Shown here: in pieces, positions 15,410 to 24,102 of the stretch
How positions within the stretch are numbered: the first letter of the stretch is position 1
Layout of the letters: every line of letters begins with the position of its first letter
From: Ancylomarina sp048268005
GTDB taxonomy: Bacteria; Bacteroidota; Bacteroidia; Bacteroidales; Marinifilaceae
Direction of reading: 5' to 3'
NCBI GenBank assembly: GCA_048268005.1
Contig: JBLWWJ010000004.1
Span: 62,001-126,000, forward strand
Length of the DNA stretch: 64,000 bases
Position numbers and translations under genes: made by a program
The notes under the pieces: generated by a model
What the model was told of the DNA's origin: nothing
Databases searched by the model: none
The model's input: only the letters and a program-made list of their open reading frames with translations

Positions 15410-17035
15410 ATGAACAAGAACAAATCCAAAGAGTATGATGTGATTATCATCGGGGGGGGAGCCACCGGTGCAGGGACGGCGCGAGATTGTGCAATGAGAG
15501 GATTAAATGTTTTACTTGTAGAGCGTCATGATTTTGCAACTGGTGCAACCGGACGAAACCATGGATTATTACATAGTGGTGCCCGATATGCTGTGACTGA
15601 TCACGAGTCGGCGAAAGAGTGTATCGAAGAGAATATGATTTTGCGTCGTATCGCAAACCATTGTGTTGAAGAAAATAATGGGTTATTCCTTACCCTTCCG
15701 GAAGATGATATCGTTTTTCAGTCTCAATTTGTGGCTGCTTGTACAAGTGCGGGTATTGGCACTGAAATTATTGATCCTGATTTAGCCCGTCGAATGGAGC
15801 CATCTGTGAATCCTAATTTGATTGGAGCTGTGAAAGTTCCTGATGGTTCTGTGGATCCTTTTCGTTTGACCATGTCGAATGCTTTGGATGCTAAGCTTAA
15901 CGGAGCAGAGCTTTTAACACAGCACGAAGTGACTGGAGTGATTCGTGAGCAGGATAGAGTTGTAGGTGTTGAGTTAATCAATCACAACAATAAAGAGAAA
16001 GTAAAGCACTATGGTAAGATAGTCGTCAATGCCGGAGGTATTTGGGGACATCATATTGCAAATTTAGCAGGTGTTAATATCAATATGTTTCCTGCCAAGG
16101 GTTCCTTATTAATTTTTGGCCATCGTGTCAATAAAATGGTGCTTAATAGATGCAGAAAGCCAGCCAATGCTGATATCCTGGTACCAGGAGATACCATTTG
16201 TCTGATCGGAACTACTTCAGAACACATTCCGTATGATCAAATCGATAATATGTATGTATCCAAGGATGATGTGGACGTGCTTATTCGCGAAGGTGTGAAG
16301 CTATCTCCATCACTGGCTACAACTCGTATTTTACGTGCCTATGCAGGTGTTCGTCCTTTGGTTGCAGCTGACGATGATCCAACAGGTCGAAGCATTAGTC
16401 GTGGTATTGTACTTCTGGATCACCAAAAGCGTGACGGACTTTCTGGTTTCATTACCATTACTGGTGGTAAATTGATGACTTACCGATTAATGGCTGAAGA
16501 GGCAACTGATTTAATCTGCCAAAAACTGGCGGTAGAGAAGAAATGTGAGACGGCGGACATCCCATTACCTGGATCGGAGCAGAGTGACCTATCTATGGAG
16601 AATGCTTCTCAGAAAATTTATTCAGGTCTAAGTATAGCACAAAAATCGGCGCAAGATCGTCATGGGTCTTTGGCTTATAAGGCTTCCAATGGAGGCGAGA
16701 ATGACGATTCTCTGGTTTGTGAATGTGAAGGCGTTTCTATAGGAGAGGTGAAATATGCCATAAATGAATTACATGTTAATAACCTGATCGATTTGCGTCG
16801 ACGTACGAGAGTAGGTATGGGAACTTGCCAAGGTGAGTTGTGTGCTTGTCGTGCAGCAGGATTGCTTTGTGAGTCTCTGGAAGAAGCAGGTAAGGCAAAA
16901 GACGATTTAGCTAATTTTCTTCAGGAGCGCTGGAAAGGGATGTCACCAATTGCCTGGGGGGATACAATCAACGAAGCTCAGTTTACCTCTTGGATATATG
17001 AAGGGATATACGGGTTGAAAGCAGATAACAATTAA
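15410..17035 (+). CDS. glpA: Anaerobic glycerol-3-phosphate dehydrogenase subunit A
   Basis: 541 residues, almost the same as E. coli GlpA (542). An FAD-binding Rossmann motif opens the protein (DVIIIGGGATGAGTARDCAMRG, part of residues 9-30), and the DAO-type GARYAV and GGIWGHHIANLAG segments follow. The C-terminal ~80 residues form a BFD-like [2Fe-2S] domain (VCECEGVSIGEV ... GTCQGELCACRAAG). It oxidises sn-glycerol-3-phosphate to dihydroxyacetone phosphate at the cytoplasmic face of the membrane and passes electrons via GlpB and GlpC to menaquinone. First gene of glpABC, 12 bases ahead of glpB. No glpK or glpF is nearby. Confidence 0.96.
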   Translation: MNKNKSKEYDVIIIGGGATGAGTARDCAMRGLNVLLVERHDFATGATGRNHGLLHSGARYAVTDHESAKECIEENMILRRIANHCVEENNGLFLTLPEDDIVFQSQFVAACTSAGIGTEIIDPDLARRMEPSVNPNLIGAVKVPDGSVDPFRLTMSNALDAKLNGAELLTQHEVTGVIREQDRVVGVELINHNNKEKVKHYGKIVVNAGGIWGHHIANLAGVNINMFPAKGSLLIFGHRVNKMVLNRCRKPANADILVPGDTICLIGTTSEHIPYDQIDNMYVSKDDVDVLIREGVKLSPSLATTRILRAYAGVRPLVAADDDPTGRSISRGIVLLDHQKRDGLSGFITITGGKLMTYRLMAEEATDLICQKLAVEKKCETADIPLPGSEQSDLSMENASQKIYSGLSIAQKSAQDRHGSLAYKASNGGENDDSLVCECEGVSIGEVKYAINELHVNNLIDLRRRTRVGMGTCQGELCACRAAGLLCESLEEAGKAKDDLANFLQERWKGMSPIAWGDTINEAQFTSWIYEGIYGLKADNN

Positions 17036-17047
17036 GAAAGCATTAGT

Positions 17048-18289
17048 ATGAAGTTCGATAACATTATTATAGGAGGTGGGTTGAGTGGACTCACATGCGG
17101 CATTAAGTTGGCAGAGCAGGGACGAAAATGTGCAATTGTTTCATCTGGCCAAAGTGCCATTCATTTCTTTTCCGGTTCTTTCGATTTGCTTGGTCAGCTT
17201 AATGGGGAAGAGGTAAATCATCCGATTGAGGCGATGAAAAGCTTGGCGGATACCCATCCTTATCAGCGTATCGGAATAGAAAATATAGCTCGGTTGGCAG
17301 AGGAAGCTCCAAAAATGCTGAATCGCGCGGGCTTGAAATTCTGTGGTAAAGCAGATCAAAATCATTTTGTATTAACCCCAATGGGTATTATGAAACCGAC
17401 ATGGTTGACCCTCAATGACTTCAATCGTTTCGATGGAAAAGATAGTTTCCCATGGAAGAAAGCGGTGATCTTAAATTTTAGTGGCTTTCTCGACTTTCAC
17501 ACATTGTTTATTAAGGATGGTTTGAAAAAACTTGACGTGAATGCACAGATTAAGAATGTTTCCATGAAACAGTTCGAAGCAATTCGTAAAAATCCGAGTG
17601 AGATGCGTTCTACCAATATTGCCAAAGTATTCGATAAAGGAGATGCACTGAATGAATTCGCAGACAAAGTAAATCTGTTAAGCGAAGGTTTTGAAGTCGC
17701 TATTTTGCCAGCTGTATTCGGGTTATTTAATAAAAAGGTGGCTGATGATCTTAAGGCTAAAATAAACAAGCCGGTGGTCTTGCTTCCAGCTATACCACCA
17801 TCTGTTCCGGGTATTCGTAGTCAAATATTACTAAGTCAACGTTTTCAGGAATTAGGGGGGACCTTCTTTATGGGCGATAATGTGGAAGAAGGAACATTCG
17901 AGAATAATCGACTATTGGATATTAGAACCAATAATCATGGCGATATCAAACTTGAAGCTGATGCGTTTATTTTAGCTAGTGGAAGCTTTTATAGCAAGGG
18001 AGTTGTGGCTACTCACGATAAGTTATATGAACCTATTTTTGGTTTGGATATTGACGGAGATGCCGGTCGTGCAAACTGGTTAAATGAGAAGTTTTTTAAG
18101 GATCAGCCCTATATGCATTATGGTGTGAAAGCTGACGATAAATTCCGAGCATCAATGAAGGGACAATCAGTGGAGAATTTATATGTCGCCGGTTCGGTAC
18201 TTGGTGGTGCTAATGCCCTAAAGGAAGGCAGTGGAGCAGGTATCAGTTTACTGACCTCGCTGCATGTCGTTGATCAAATTATAAAATAG
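17048..18289 (+). CDS. glpB: Anaerobic glycerol-3-phosphate dehydrogenase subunit B
   Basis: 413 residues (E. coli GlpB is about 419). It begins with a dinucleotide-binding motif, IIIGGGLSGLTCGIKLAEQG, and ends with a second flavin-site segment, NLYVAGSVLGGANALKEGSG. GlpB is the FMN/flavin subunit that links GlpA to the membrane-bound GlpC. The gene is 12 bases after glpA and 7 before glpC, so the three are co-transcribed. Confidence 0.94.
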   Translation: MKFDNIIIGGGLSGLTCGIKLAEQGRKCAIVSSGQSAIHFFSGSFDLLGQLNGEEVNHPIEAMKSLADTHPYQRIGIENIARLAEEAPKMLNRAGLKFCGKADQNHFVLTPMGIMKPTWLTLNDFNRFDGKDSFPWKKAVILNFSGFLDFHTLFIKDGLKKLDVNAQIKNVSMKQFEAIRKNPSEMRSTNIAKVFDKGDALNEFADKVNLLSEGFEVAILPAVFGLFNKKVADDLKAKINKPVVLLPAIPPSVPGIRSQILLSQRFQELGGTFFMGDNVEEGTFENNRLLDIRTNNHGDIKLEADAFILASGSFYSKGVVATHDKLYEPIFGLDIDGDAGRANWLNEKFFKDQPYMHYGVKADDKFRASMKGQSVENLYVAGSVLGGANALKEGSGAGISLLTSLHVVDQIIK

Positions 18290-18296
18290 CAGGAGG

Positions 18297-19580
18297 ATGA
18301 AGAAGGAGATATTTGAGCCGTTTAATATAAGTGATAATAATTTTGAACAGTGTGTGAAGTGTACCGTTTGTACCGTCTATTGTCCTGTTTTGGAGGTGGA
18401 TCCTGAGTATCCTGGCCCTAAACAATCAGGTCCTGATGGGGAACGCTTACGATTAAAGGATCCTGGTTTTTATGATGAGGCTTTGAAGTTATGTCTGAAC
18501 TGTAAACGATGTGAGGTTGCTTGTCCGCATGGCGTGAAGATTGGTGATATCATCCAGATGGCCCGCATTAAACACTCTAAGAAAAAGCCAAAGTTTAGAG
18601 ATATGATTTTGGCCAATACCGATATTGTTGGGACTATGGCCAGTACATTCGCACCTCTTGTGAATCCTATGGTTGCCTTAAAGCCAGTGCGTCGTATCAT
18701 GGATGGTGTGCTTAAAATAGATCATCACCGTATATTCCCTAAATACTCAGGGATGAGGTTCGAAACCTGGTACCGCAGATATGCAGCCAAGAAACAAATG
18801 GATTTTAAGAAACACGTTAGCTATTTTCATGGTTGCTATGTGAATTACAACTTCCCACAACAAGGGAAGGATCTCATTAAGATTATGAATGCGGCAGGTT
18901 ATGGTGTTCATCTTTTGGAGAAGGAAAAATGCTGTGGAGTCGCATTAATTTCTAACGGTTTGATTAAACAAGCTACCAAGCAGGCAAAGCATAATGTTGA
19001 AGCCTTTAAGAAATCCATTGTGGATAAGAAAATGCCGGTTCTATCGACTTCTTCAACTTGTATCTTCACTATTCGCGATGAGTACCCACACTTGTTAGGT
19101 GTAGAGAATAAAGAAATTCGTAATGAAAGTGAATTGGCTACCCGTTTCCTATTCCGATTAATCGATTCAGGTGAGCTTAAACTGGTTTTTAAAAAGGATT
19201 ATAAGAAACGTATCGCTTATCATACCCCATGTCATATGGAAAAGCTGGGTTGGTCTATTTATTCAACTTCACTCTTGCGAATGATTCCGGGAGTTGACTT
19301 CGTCTCGCTTGAATCTCGATGCTGTGGTATTGCAGGAACATACGGCTTTAAGAAAGAGAATTACGAAACATCACAAGCTGTTGGTAAGCCTCTATTCGAT
19401 CAGATAGATAGTTCAGATGTTGATTTTGTAGCTACCGATTGTGAAACCTGTAAATGGCAAATTGAGATGTCAACATCAAGAATGGTGCAACACCCCATCT
19501 CGATACTTGCAGAAGCAGTGGATGTGGAAGCGACTATGAAACTGTGGCAAAACGAAATGGTATTAGAAGGGCAGTGCTAA
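18297..19580 (+). CDS. glpC: Anaerobic glycerol-3-phosphate dehydrogenase subunit C
   Basis: 427 residues. Two 4Fe-4S sites are seen: Cys19/22/25/29 (CVKCTVCTVYCP) and Cys66/69/72/76 (CLNCKRCEVACP). Two CCG domains follow (EKCCGVALISNG, ESRCCGIAGTYGF), as in heterodisulfide-reductase-like electron carriers. GlpC anchors GlpAB to the membrane and passes electrons to the quinone. The sequence AGGAGG touches the ATG with no spacer, which is too close for a normal Shine-Dalgarno, yet no better start exists downstream. Last gene of the operon, followed by a large terminator. Confidence 0.95.
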   Translation: MKKEIFEPFNISDNNFEQCVKCTVCTVYCPVLEVDPEYPGPKQSGPDGERLRLKDPGFYDEALKLCLNCKRCEVACPHGVKIGDIIQMARIKHSKKKPKFRDMILANTDIVGTMASTFAPLVNPMVALKPVRRIMDGVLKIDHHRIFPKYSGMRFETWYRRYAAKKQMDFKKHVSYFHGCYVNYNFPQQGKDLIKIMNAAGYGVHLLEKEKCCGVALISNGLIKQATKQAKHNVEAFKKSIVDKKMPVLSTSSTCIFTIRDEYPHLLGVENKEIRNESELATRFLFRLIDSGELKLVFKKDYKKRIAYHTPCHMEKLGWSIYSTSLLRMIPGVDFVSLESRCCGIAGTYGFKKENYETSQAVGKPLFDQIDSSDVDFVATDCETCKWQIEMSTSRMVQHPISILAEAVDVEATMKLWQNEMVLEGQC

Positions 19581-19628
19581 GTGCAAGGCTATTTTTTTTA
19601 GATTTTAGTAAGATTAAATGGTAAGACT

Positions 19629-19675
19629 AAATGTGGCAGCCAGAGGGTATCAAACCCTTTGCTTGCCACATTTTT
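19629..19675 (+). terminator. Terminator of glpABC
   Basis: AAATGTGGCA pairs with TGCCACATTT, with an inner AGGGT/ACCCT stem, followed by five T residues, about 50 bases after glpC. Confidence 0.85.
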
Positions 19676-19778
19676 AATTAAGGGAAGCTTGAAAATATTC
19701 GAAAGTCAGTTCTAATTATTTCTCATTTTTAAACGTAAGGTGATATATTGCTGTTTAGCTTTTTAATTTTCATTTACG

Positions 19779-19824
19779 AGTTATCCGATGAATTTTTATC
19801 ATATAGAGTACTCATTGGATAACT
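19779..19824. repeat. Long inverted repeat in the gap before the 130-residue gene
   Basis: Arms AGTTATCCGATGA (19779-19791) and TCATTGGATAACT (19812-19824) pair over 13 bp with one G-U, around a 20-base loop. There is no T tract, so it is not a simple terminator. It may be a regulatory dyad or a structured RNA. Nothing else was seen in 19676-19895. Confidence 0.5.
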
Positions 19825-19895
19825 GACCTATTCTTATTTTTCTGATAATTGAGTGATGAAGATAGATTCGAATTTATGAATTGAATTATATGTGT

Positions 19896-19903
19896 TACTT
19901 TTG
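19896..19903 (+). promoter_or_regulatory. Possible -7 element
   Basis: TACTTTTG matches TAnnTTTG 35 bases before the ATG at 19939. A TTTG partner at the right spacing is missing. Confidence 0.4.
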
Positions 19904-19938
19904 AAACGCAGAAATACTCCATCATTAATCTTTAGTTT

Positions 19939-20331
19939 ATGCCGTATCAAGATATGTTTGTTCTTTTCTGGGAACAGGTAAAAGAAAGTGTGCAAGAAGG
20001 CCGCTTTGCCAAGTTAACCATGGCAAAGACCATTGGTAAACCTGACTTGAGAAATATATTTGTCAGACCAGTCTATTCTGAGGATGGCTTTAAGGTTTTA
20101 GTGAAATTGCGCTACAGATCTAAGGAAACCGAGGATCAGGAAGACGAACTTACATTAGAAGAGGCTTTTGTGGTCTTGAAATCACATCTCAAAAAGCCTT
20201 TTTTATCAGTTCTGCTATTTTCCACAACAAAGGATGTTACTTTCAAAATTAATAAAAAGGGTGCCGGCAGCATTAGCGAGAATTCGCCGACATTTCATGA
20301 CGTTATACAAGCTCAAAATGATAAGGAATAG
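19939..20331 (+). CDS. Conserved hypothetical protein
   Basis: 130 residues, soluble, no signal peptide, mixed charge. Segments such as FWEQVKESVQEGRFAKLTMAK and FLSVLLFSTTKDVTFKINKKG look well conserved in character and I believe similar proteins occur widely in Bacteroidota, but I cannot name a domain. The alternating beta-like and helical stretches suggest a small alpha/beta fold. It is a single gene with its own -7 element and a terminator. Function is unknown. Confidence 0.75.
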   Translation: MPYQDMFVLFWEQVKESVQEGRFAKLTMAKTIGKPDLRNIFVRPVYSEDGFKVLVKLRYRSKETEDQEDELTLEEAFVVLKSHLKKPFLSVLLFSTTKDVTFKINKKGAGSISENSPTFHDVIQAQNDKE

Positions 20332-20365
20332 CTGGAGCTAGTAATCCAAACGATATATTTAATAG

Positions 20366-20401
20366 AAAAGTCTTGCAATTGTATGATTGGAGGGGCTTTT
20401 T
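20366..20401 (+). terminator. Terminator of the 130-residue protein gene
   Basis: AAAAGTCTTGCAAT pairs imperfectly with ATTGGAGGGGCTTTT and is followed by five T residues. Confidence 0.55.
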
Positions 20402-20518
20402 GTTGCGATGCTATCAGTCATAGACTTATAGGTAAAATTAAATTATAGTTGTTTTTGTAGACCGATAAGGAGATCTAGTTTTTTAGTATTAAATTCGCGC
20501 TAATAATCAAATAAAAGT

Positions 20519-21052
20519 ATGATGAGGAAGTTGAAAAATAGCGAACTGAATCGCAAAAGTATCGATGAGTTTAAAACGGCAGAGAAAACACCTTTTATTA
20601 TTGTGTTGGATAATGTGCGTAGCTTAAACAATATTGGTTCGGTCTTTCGTACTTCTGATGCGCTTTTGGTTGAGGCGATTTACCTGTGTGGTATTACGGC
20701 CACACCACCACATCGCGATTTGCACAAAACAGCCTTAGGAGCTGAAGATTCTGTGGCTTGGAAATACTTTGAGAAAACAGAAGATGCTGTTGCTGACCTT
20801 AAGGCAAAGGGTTTTGATGTTTATGCCATTGAACAAGCAGAGAATTCCGTTTCTTTGCCTGATTTCGAGGTTGAGTCGGATAAAAAATACGCTTTCGTTT
20901 TTGGTAACGAGGTGAAAGGGGTACAGCAAGCTATTGTTGATGCTTCTGAGTCATGTATTGAAATTCCTCAGTTTGGAACCAAGCATTCCTTTAATATATC
21001 GGTAAGTTGTGGGATTGTCCTCTGGGATTTATTCTCGAAGTTGAGATTCTAA
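20519..21052 (+). CDS. TrmH/SpoU-family RNA 2'-O-methyltransferase
   Basis: 177 residues, SPOUT fold. Motif 1 is NNIGSVFRTSDAL, motif 2 is FVFGNEVKGVQQ and motif 3 is IEIPQFGTKHSFNISVSCGI, which build the trefoil-knot S-adenosylmethionine site. It lacks the N-terminal substrate-binding domain of RlmB (present at 27829), so it belongs to the short class. Target, tRNA or rRNA ribose, is unknown. Single gene, convergent with the STAS/ATPase gene. Confidence 0.92.
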   Translation: MMRKLKNSELNRKSIDEFKTAEKTPFIIVLDNVRSLNNIGSVFRTSDALLVEAIYLCGITATPPHRDLHKTALGAEDSVAWKYFEKTEDAVADLKAKGFDVYAIEQAENSVSLPDFEVESDKKYAFVFGNEVKGVQQAIVDASESCIEIPQFGTKHSFNISVSCGIVLWDLFSKLRF

Positions 21053-21067
21053 AAGTTCTCCTAAAGT

Positions 21068-21151
21068 TTTAGACGCTGATTAAATATGATTTTATTAAGG
21101 TTTTAATATTGAATCTAGATCATATTTTGATCATTAAAATCTGCGTCTAAA
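21068..21151. repeat. Nested inverted repeats between convergent genes
   Basis: TTTAGACGC (21068-21076) pairs with GCGTCTAAA (21143-21151). Inside it AAATATGAT (21082-21090) pairs with ATCATATTT (21119-21127). The two dyads could form one interrupted cruciform. There is no T tract, so a terminator role is uncertain. Confidence 0.5.
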
Positions 21152-21180
21152 TTGATTTGTGAAAATTAAATTTTGAACGT

Positions 21181-21987
21181 TTAGACATTAAATTCAAGGG
21201 TGACAATTGTGCCGGGGAACTCTTTTCGGGTAAGTTTTGAGAATTTGCGGTGCTTCACTTGTTTCCACACACCATTACCCGATATAATTTGAATTTTACC
21301 ATCGTTTTGCTCAATAAACTGGCGAATGGTGAATAAACCCATACCATTGTGTTTGAATGGTTTTGATGTTGATCCAGACTCAACAGCCCACTTGATGGCT
21401 CCCATGCCGTTTTGAGCCTTCTTTAAGGCTCCCGTTGCTAGTTGTGGAATGCTGGCACCTCTATTCACGATACTGATGATTAATTTCTTGTTGTGAACCG
21501 ATACGTAATGTGAGATGAAGACCTCTTTACGGTTGCTGTGAGTAAAAGCATTTCGGAATATTTCAGCGACACAAAGTTCAATTGCCATCTTTAACTGAGC
21601 GTTTAATGCAACATCCGGACGATCAGGGAATATTTTAGTTTCCAGGTAGTCGGTTAATTCGCTTTCATCATCACTTGAAAAGAATTGACATTTGATAAGG
21701 CTCTTCCAGACATCTTTTTTCATACCACCACGAATCATTTTCTTAGTGTAGAAAAGATTAAGGATGGAATCCTGAAAATTGATTAAACGTACCTTGTTTT
21801 TACGTCTTTCAAGATCCATAATTATACTTCCTAATACGGCGAAGAGATTGGATTCAATTAGTTTAGCCTCCTGAAAATCCAGAACGACTTCATCTTTTAT
21901 CAATTGCTTCGTAGAGGCATATAATTCCGTTAAGAACAGATGACTCTGAAAGTTATTAGTTAGTTTTTTAGGGATAATGATTTCCAT
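21181..21987 (-). CDS. STAS-like domain fused to an HATPase-type ATP-binding domain
   Basis: 268 residues. Residues ~1-95 resemble a STAS domain (EVVLDFQEAKLIESNLFAVLGSIIMDLERR). Residues ~125-265 resemble a GHKL ATPase: N-box-like LCVAEIFRNAFTHS and G-box NGMGLFTIRQFIEQNDGKI. There is no phospho-accepting His domain, so it is more like an anti-sigma-type serine kinase/ATPase joined to an antagonist-like fold than a sensor kinase. Cytoplasmic. No sigma factor or partner gene is adjacent; role unknown. Confidence 0.75.
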   Translation of the reverse strand: MEIIIPKKLTNNFQSHLFLTELYASTKQLIKDEVVLDFQEAKLIESNLFAVLGSIIMDLERRKNKVRLINFQDSILNLFYTKKMIRGGMKKDVWKSLIKCQFFSSDDESELTDYLETKIFPDRPDVALNAQLKMAIELCVAEIFRNAFTHSNRKEVFISHYVSVHNKKLIISIVNRGASIPQLATGALKKAQNGMGAIKWAVESGSTSKPFKHNGMGLFTIRQFIEQNDGKIQIISGNGVWKQVKHRKFSKLTRKEFPGTIVTLEFNV

Positions 21988-22210
21988 ATTGCTTGGTGTT
22001 GAATTCAGTATTTTAAAAAGATGATGCTTCTTCCAGCAGTTAATGACCTACCTCTTCTAGTTTAAAAGAATCATGTTTACAAAATGGAGAAATTTCAAGT
22101 GGCGACTAAGATATAAAATATCCATCAGATCCATATATCCTTTACCAATTTTACCTGATTTTGGACTTATAATTTGATGAAAGTAAGGAAAAACTTAAAC
22201 ATATGACCAA

Positions 22211-22240
22211 AAAAAACGACTCTGTTGAGAGCCGTTTTTT
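22211..22240 (-). terminator. Terminator of the OmpA/TPR lipoprotein gene
   Basis: A 13-bp stem with one mismatch (arms 22211-22223 and 22228-22240) is followed by eight T residues on the minus strand, 25 bases past the stop. Confidence 0.88.
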
Positions 22241-22264
22241 TATGTGATTTTTGTGTGAGTTTAA

Positions 22265-23989
22265 TTACTCAACAATAGCTTTGAATTCTGCATTTTCAAA
22301 AACGGTATAGAATTCAAGATCTGACTTAGCGAAAGCTTTCAATGAAGCATCCTTAGCAGTAGCTGATTTCAAGTTTGAGAAAATTAAGTTGTTGTTGTTT
22401 GTTCTTGCTCCAACAACAGCTTTTAGGTAATCAACCATAGCGTCATCACTTGTGTTCTTGTTCAATTTTTCAAGAGCAATAGTGTATTTTCCAGCTAAGA
22501 TGTTTGCTAAAGCAGAGTTTACTGCATAGCAATCACCAAACTGCTGAACAGCTAGATCGTACTGAGCTTTCATAATAGCAACGATACCTAGGTTGTAGTT
22601 TACTTCTTTACCTGCACCTGTTGCAGCTCCGAATAATACTTCTGCTTCAGCAACATTACCTTTCACTAATTCTACAGCACCTAAGTTGTTTTTAACAACT
22701 GAATTGTTAGCAGAAAGTTGATCCGCTTTGTCGAAGTTAGCTTTAGCTTCGTCGATTTTTCCCATTCCGAAAAGAATCATACCCGCATCGTTATGAGATC
22801 TCCAGTCAGAAGCAAATTGCTTCTTAGCTGTTTCATAAATAGCTAATTTCTCGCTAGCAACTTCAGTAAGCGTTGCAGCGTAAAGCAATTCTTCAACGTT
22901 CAATTCAGCTGGATTGTTCTTAGCAAGATCTTTAATCTGCTCGTCAGTTTTACCAATGTTATCAACGTTTACGATGAACTTAGCTCTTCTCAACTTAGGA
23001 AGAATCTCTTTCTTAACCTCAGAGAAAGCTGCAGAAATGTTCTTGATTTCTTTTTCACGTACTTCAGGATCTGTGTACATTGAAAGAACACGTAGAATTA
23101 ATTCTTTATCTCGAATGTTAGAAGCTTGCATCAATTTCTTGAAACCATCCCAATCTTCAGGAGTCACCTTAGACTTGAAGAAGTCTTCGTTAGCGTAATC
23201 AGAAAGTTTAGCTTTCTTCATTGATTTCTTCACATACTTAGAAGAAGAAACCTCACGCTTACCAGCTAATTTTTCATTGAAATCTTCAGCTCCATCAGGT
23301 GATGCGTAAGCAGAAACTTCAATGCCTTTGTATTCTTTCTTAGCGTCAGCTTCAACAGTTTTGAAGTAAGCGCTTAGTGCTTTAATATCTTCACTTCTCA
23401 TTTCTGACCAACGAACGTTAGAGCTGTTGATTAGGTAATGAAGATCAGCTTCTTTAGTTTCAGCAATAATTCTTTGGAAAGCATCCTTACCAATAATGTT
23501 AGCCGGCTTGTTTTGTACAAGAGTTGCAGTTGCTTTTACACCGTCAGCAATTTTTACCGGATCGAAATCTAAAGACTTCTCACCTTTCGAAGCAGTCATT
23601 CTAACTTCTAGCTCAGAAATACGCATTGCTTTATCGTAATCGATAGATCCCTTGTAAGTGATTGTTTTACCAGTCTCGTAAGGTATTACCATTGCATTTC
23701 CCTGAACTTTCTCACCTTGAAGTGTTTTAGGAGCGAAAGCTTTTTCACCACCATCGTACTTCAATACAGGAGTTGCAACTAAAGTTACATTCTTGTTGAA
23801 ATAGTTAGCAGGAATTCTTACGCTAACCTCAACATCTACTTTTTGAGCATGAGCTTCAAGAACCTCAGGAGTCACATTGTAGTCAATGTCACTTGCATTT
23901 TTTTTCATCTTACTCATTCCAGCACAACCAGAAAGTAAGGCACCAGCTAGTAGCATAGCTGCTACGTGATTAAGCTTGATTTTTTTCAT
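22265..23989 (-). CDS. Lipoprotein with OmpA-like segment and TPR repeats
   Basis: 574 residues. The signal peptide ends in LLSGC, so Cys22 is probably lipidated. Residues ~50-160 are beta-rich. An OmpA-like stretch follows (VSAYASPDGAEDFNEKLAGKREVSSSKYVKK, about 222-252), resembling the peptidoglycan-binding helix but interrupted by a long helical insert. The C-terminal ~200 residues carry TPR-like repeats (NDAGMILFGMGKIDEAKANFDKAD; NNLGAVELVKGNVAEAEVLF). Probably an outer-membrane periplasmic protein tying membrane to cell wall. Regular codon choice and a strong terminator suggest high expression (inference). It is not PorE: no WD40 part is seen. Confidence 0.82.
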   Translation of the reverse strand: MKKIKLNHVAAMLLAGALLSGCAGMSKMKKNASDIDYNVTPEVLEAHAQKVDVEVSVRIPANYFNKNVTLVATPVLKYDGGEKAFAPKTLQGEKVQGNAMVIPYETGKTITYKGSIDYDKAMRISELEVRMTASKGEKSLDFDPVKIADGVKATATLVQNKPANIIGKDAFQRIIAETKEADLHYLINSSNVRWSEMRSEDIKALSAYFKTVEADAKKEYKGIEVSAYASPDGAEDFNEKLAGKREVSSSKYVKKSMKKAKLSDYANEDFFKSKVTPEDWDGFKKLMQASNIRDKELILRVLSMYTDPEVREKEIKNISAAFSEVKKEILPKLRRAKFIVNVDNIGKTDEQIKDLAKNNPAELNVEELLYAATLTEVASEKLAIYETAKKQFASDWRSHNDAGMILFGMGKIDEAKANFDKADQLSANNSVVKNNLGAVELVKGNVAEAEVLFGAATGAGKEVNYNLGIVAIMKAQYDLAVQQFGDCYAVNSALANILAGKYTIALEKLNKNTSDDAMVDYLKAVVGARTNNNNLIFSNLKSATAKDASLKAFAKSDLEFYTVFENAEFKAIVE

Positions 23990-24039
23990 GATAATAACTT
24001 AAATATGTTGTTGTAATTAATTAAAAAAGGATATGGAAA

Positions 24040-24067
24040 CAAATTTAAGAAAAATTTATTCACCAAA
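24040..24067 (-). promoter_or_regulatory. Probable promoter of the OmpA/TPR lipoprotein gene
   Basis: TAAATTTG on the minus strand (24047-24040) matches the -7 element, 50 bases upstream of the ATG. TTTG at 24067-24064 is only 16 bases before it, shorter than the usual 19-21. Confidence 0.5.
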
Positions 24068-24102
24068 ACATTGATGTTTGATATATATTTATTCCTTATC
24101 TG

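Noticed and set aside
20519..21052. Calling the short SPOUT gene rlmB or trmH by name
   Set aside because: It lacks the N-terminal RlmB domain, and the target cannot be told from the catalytic domain alone.
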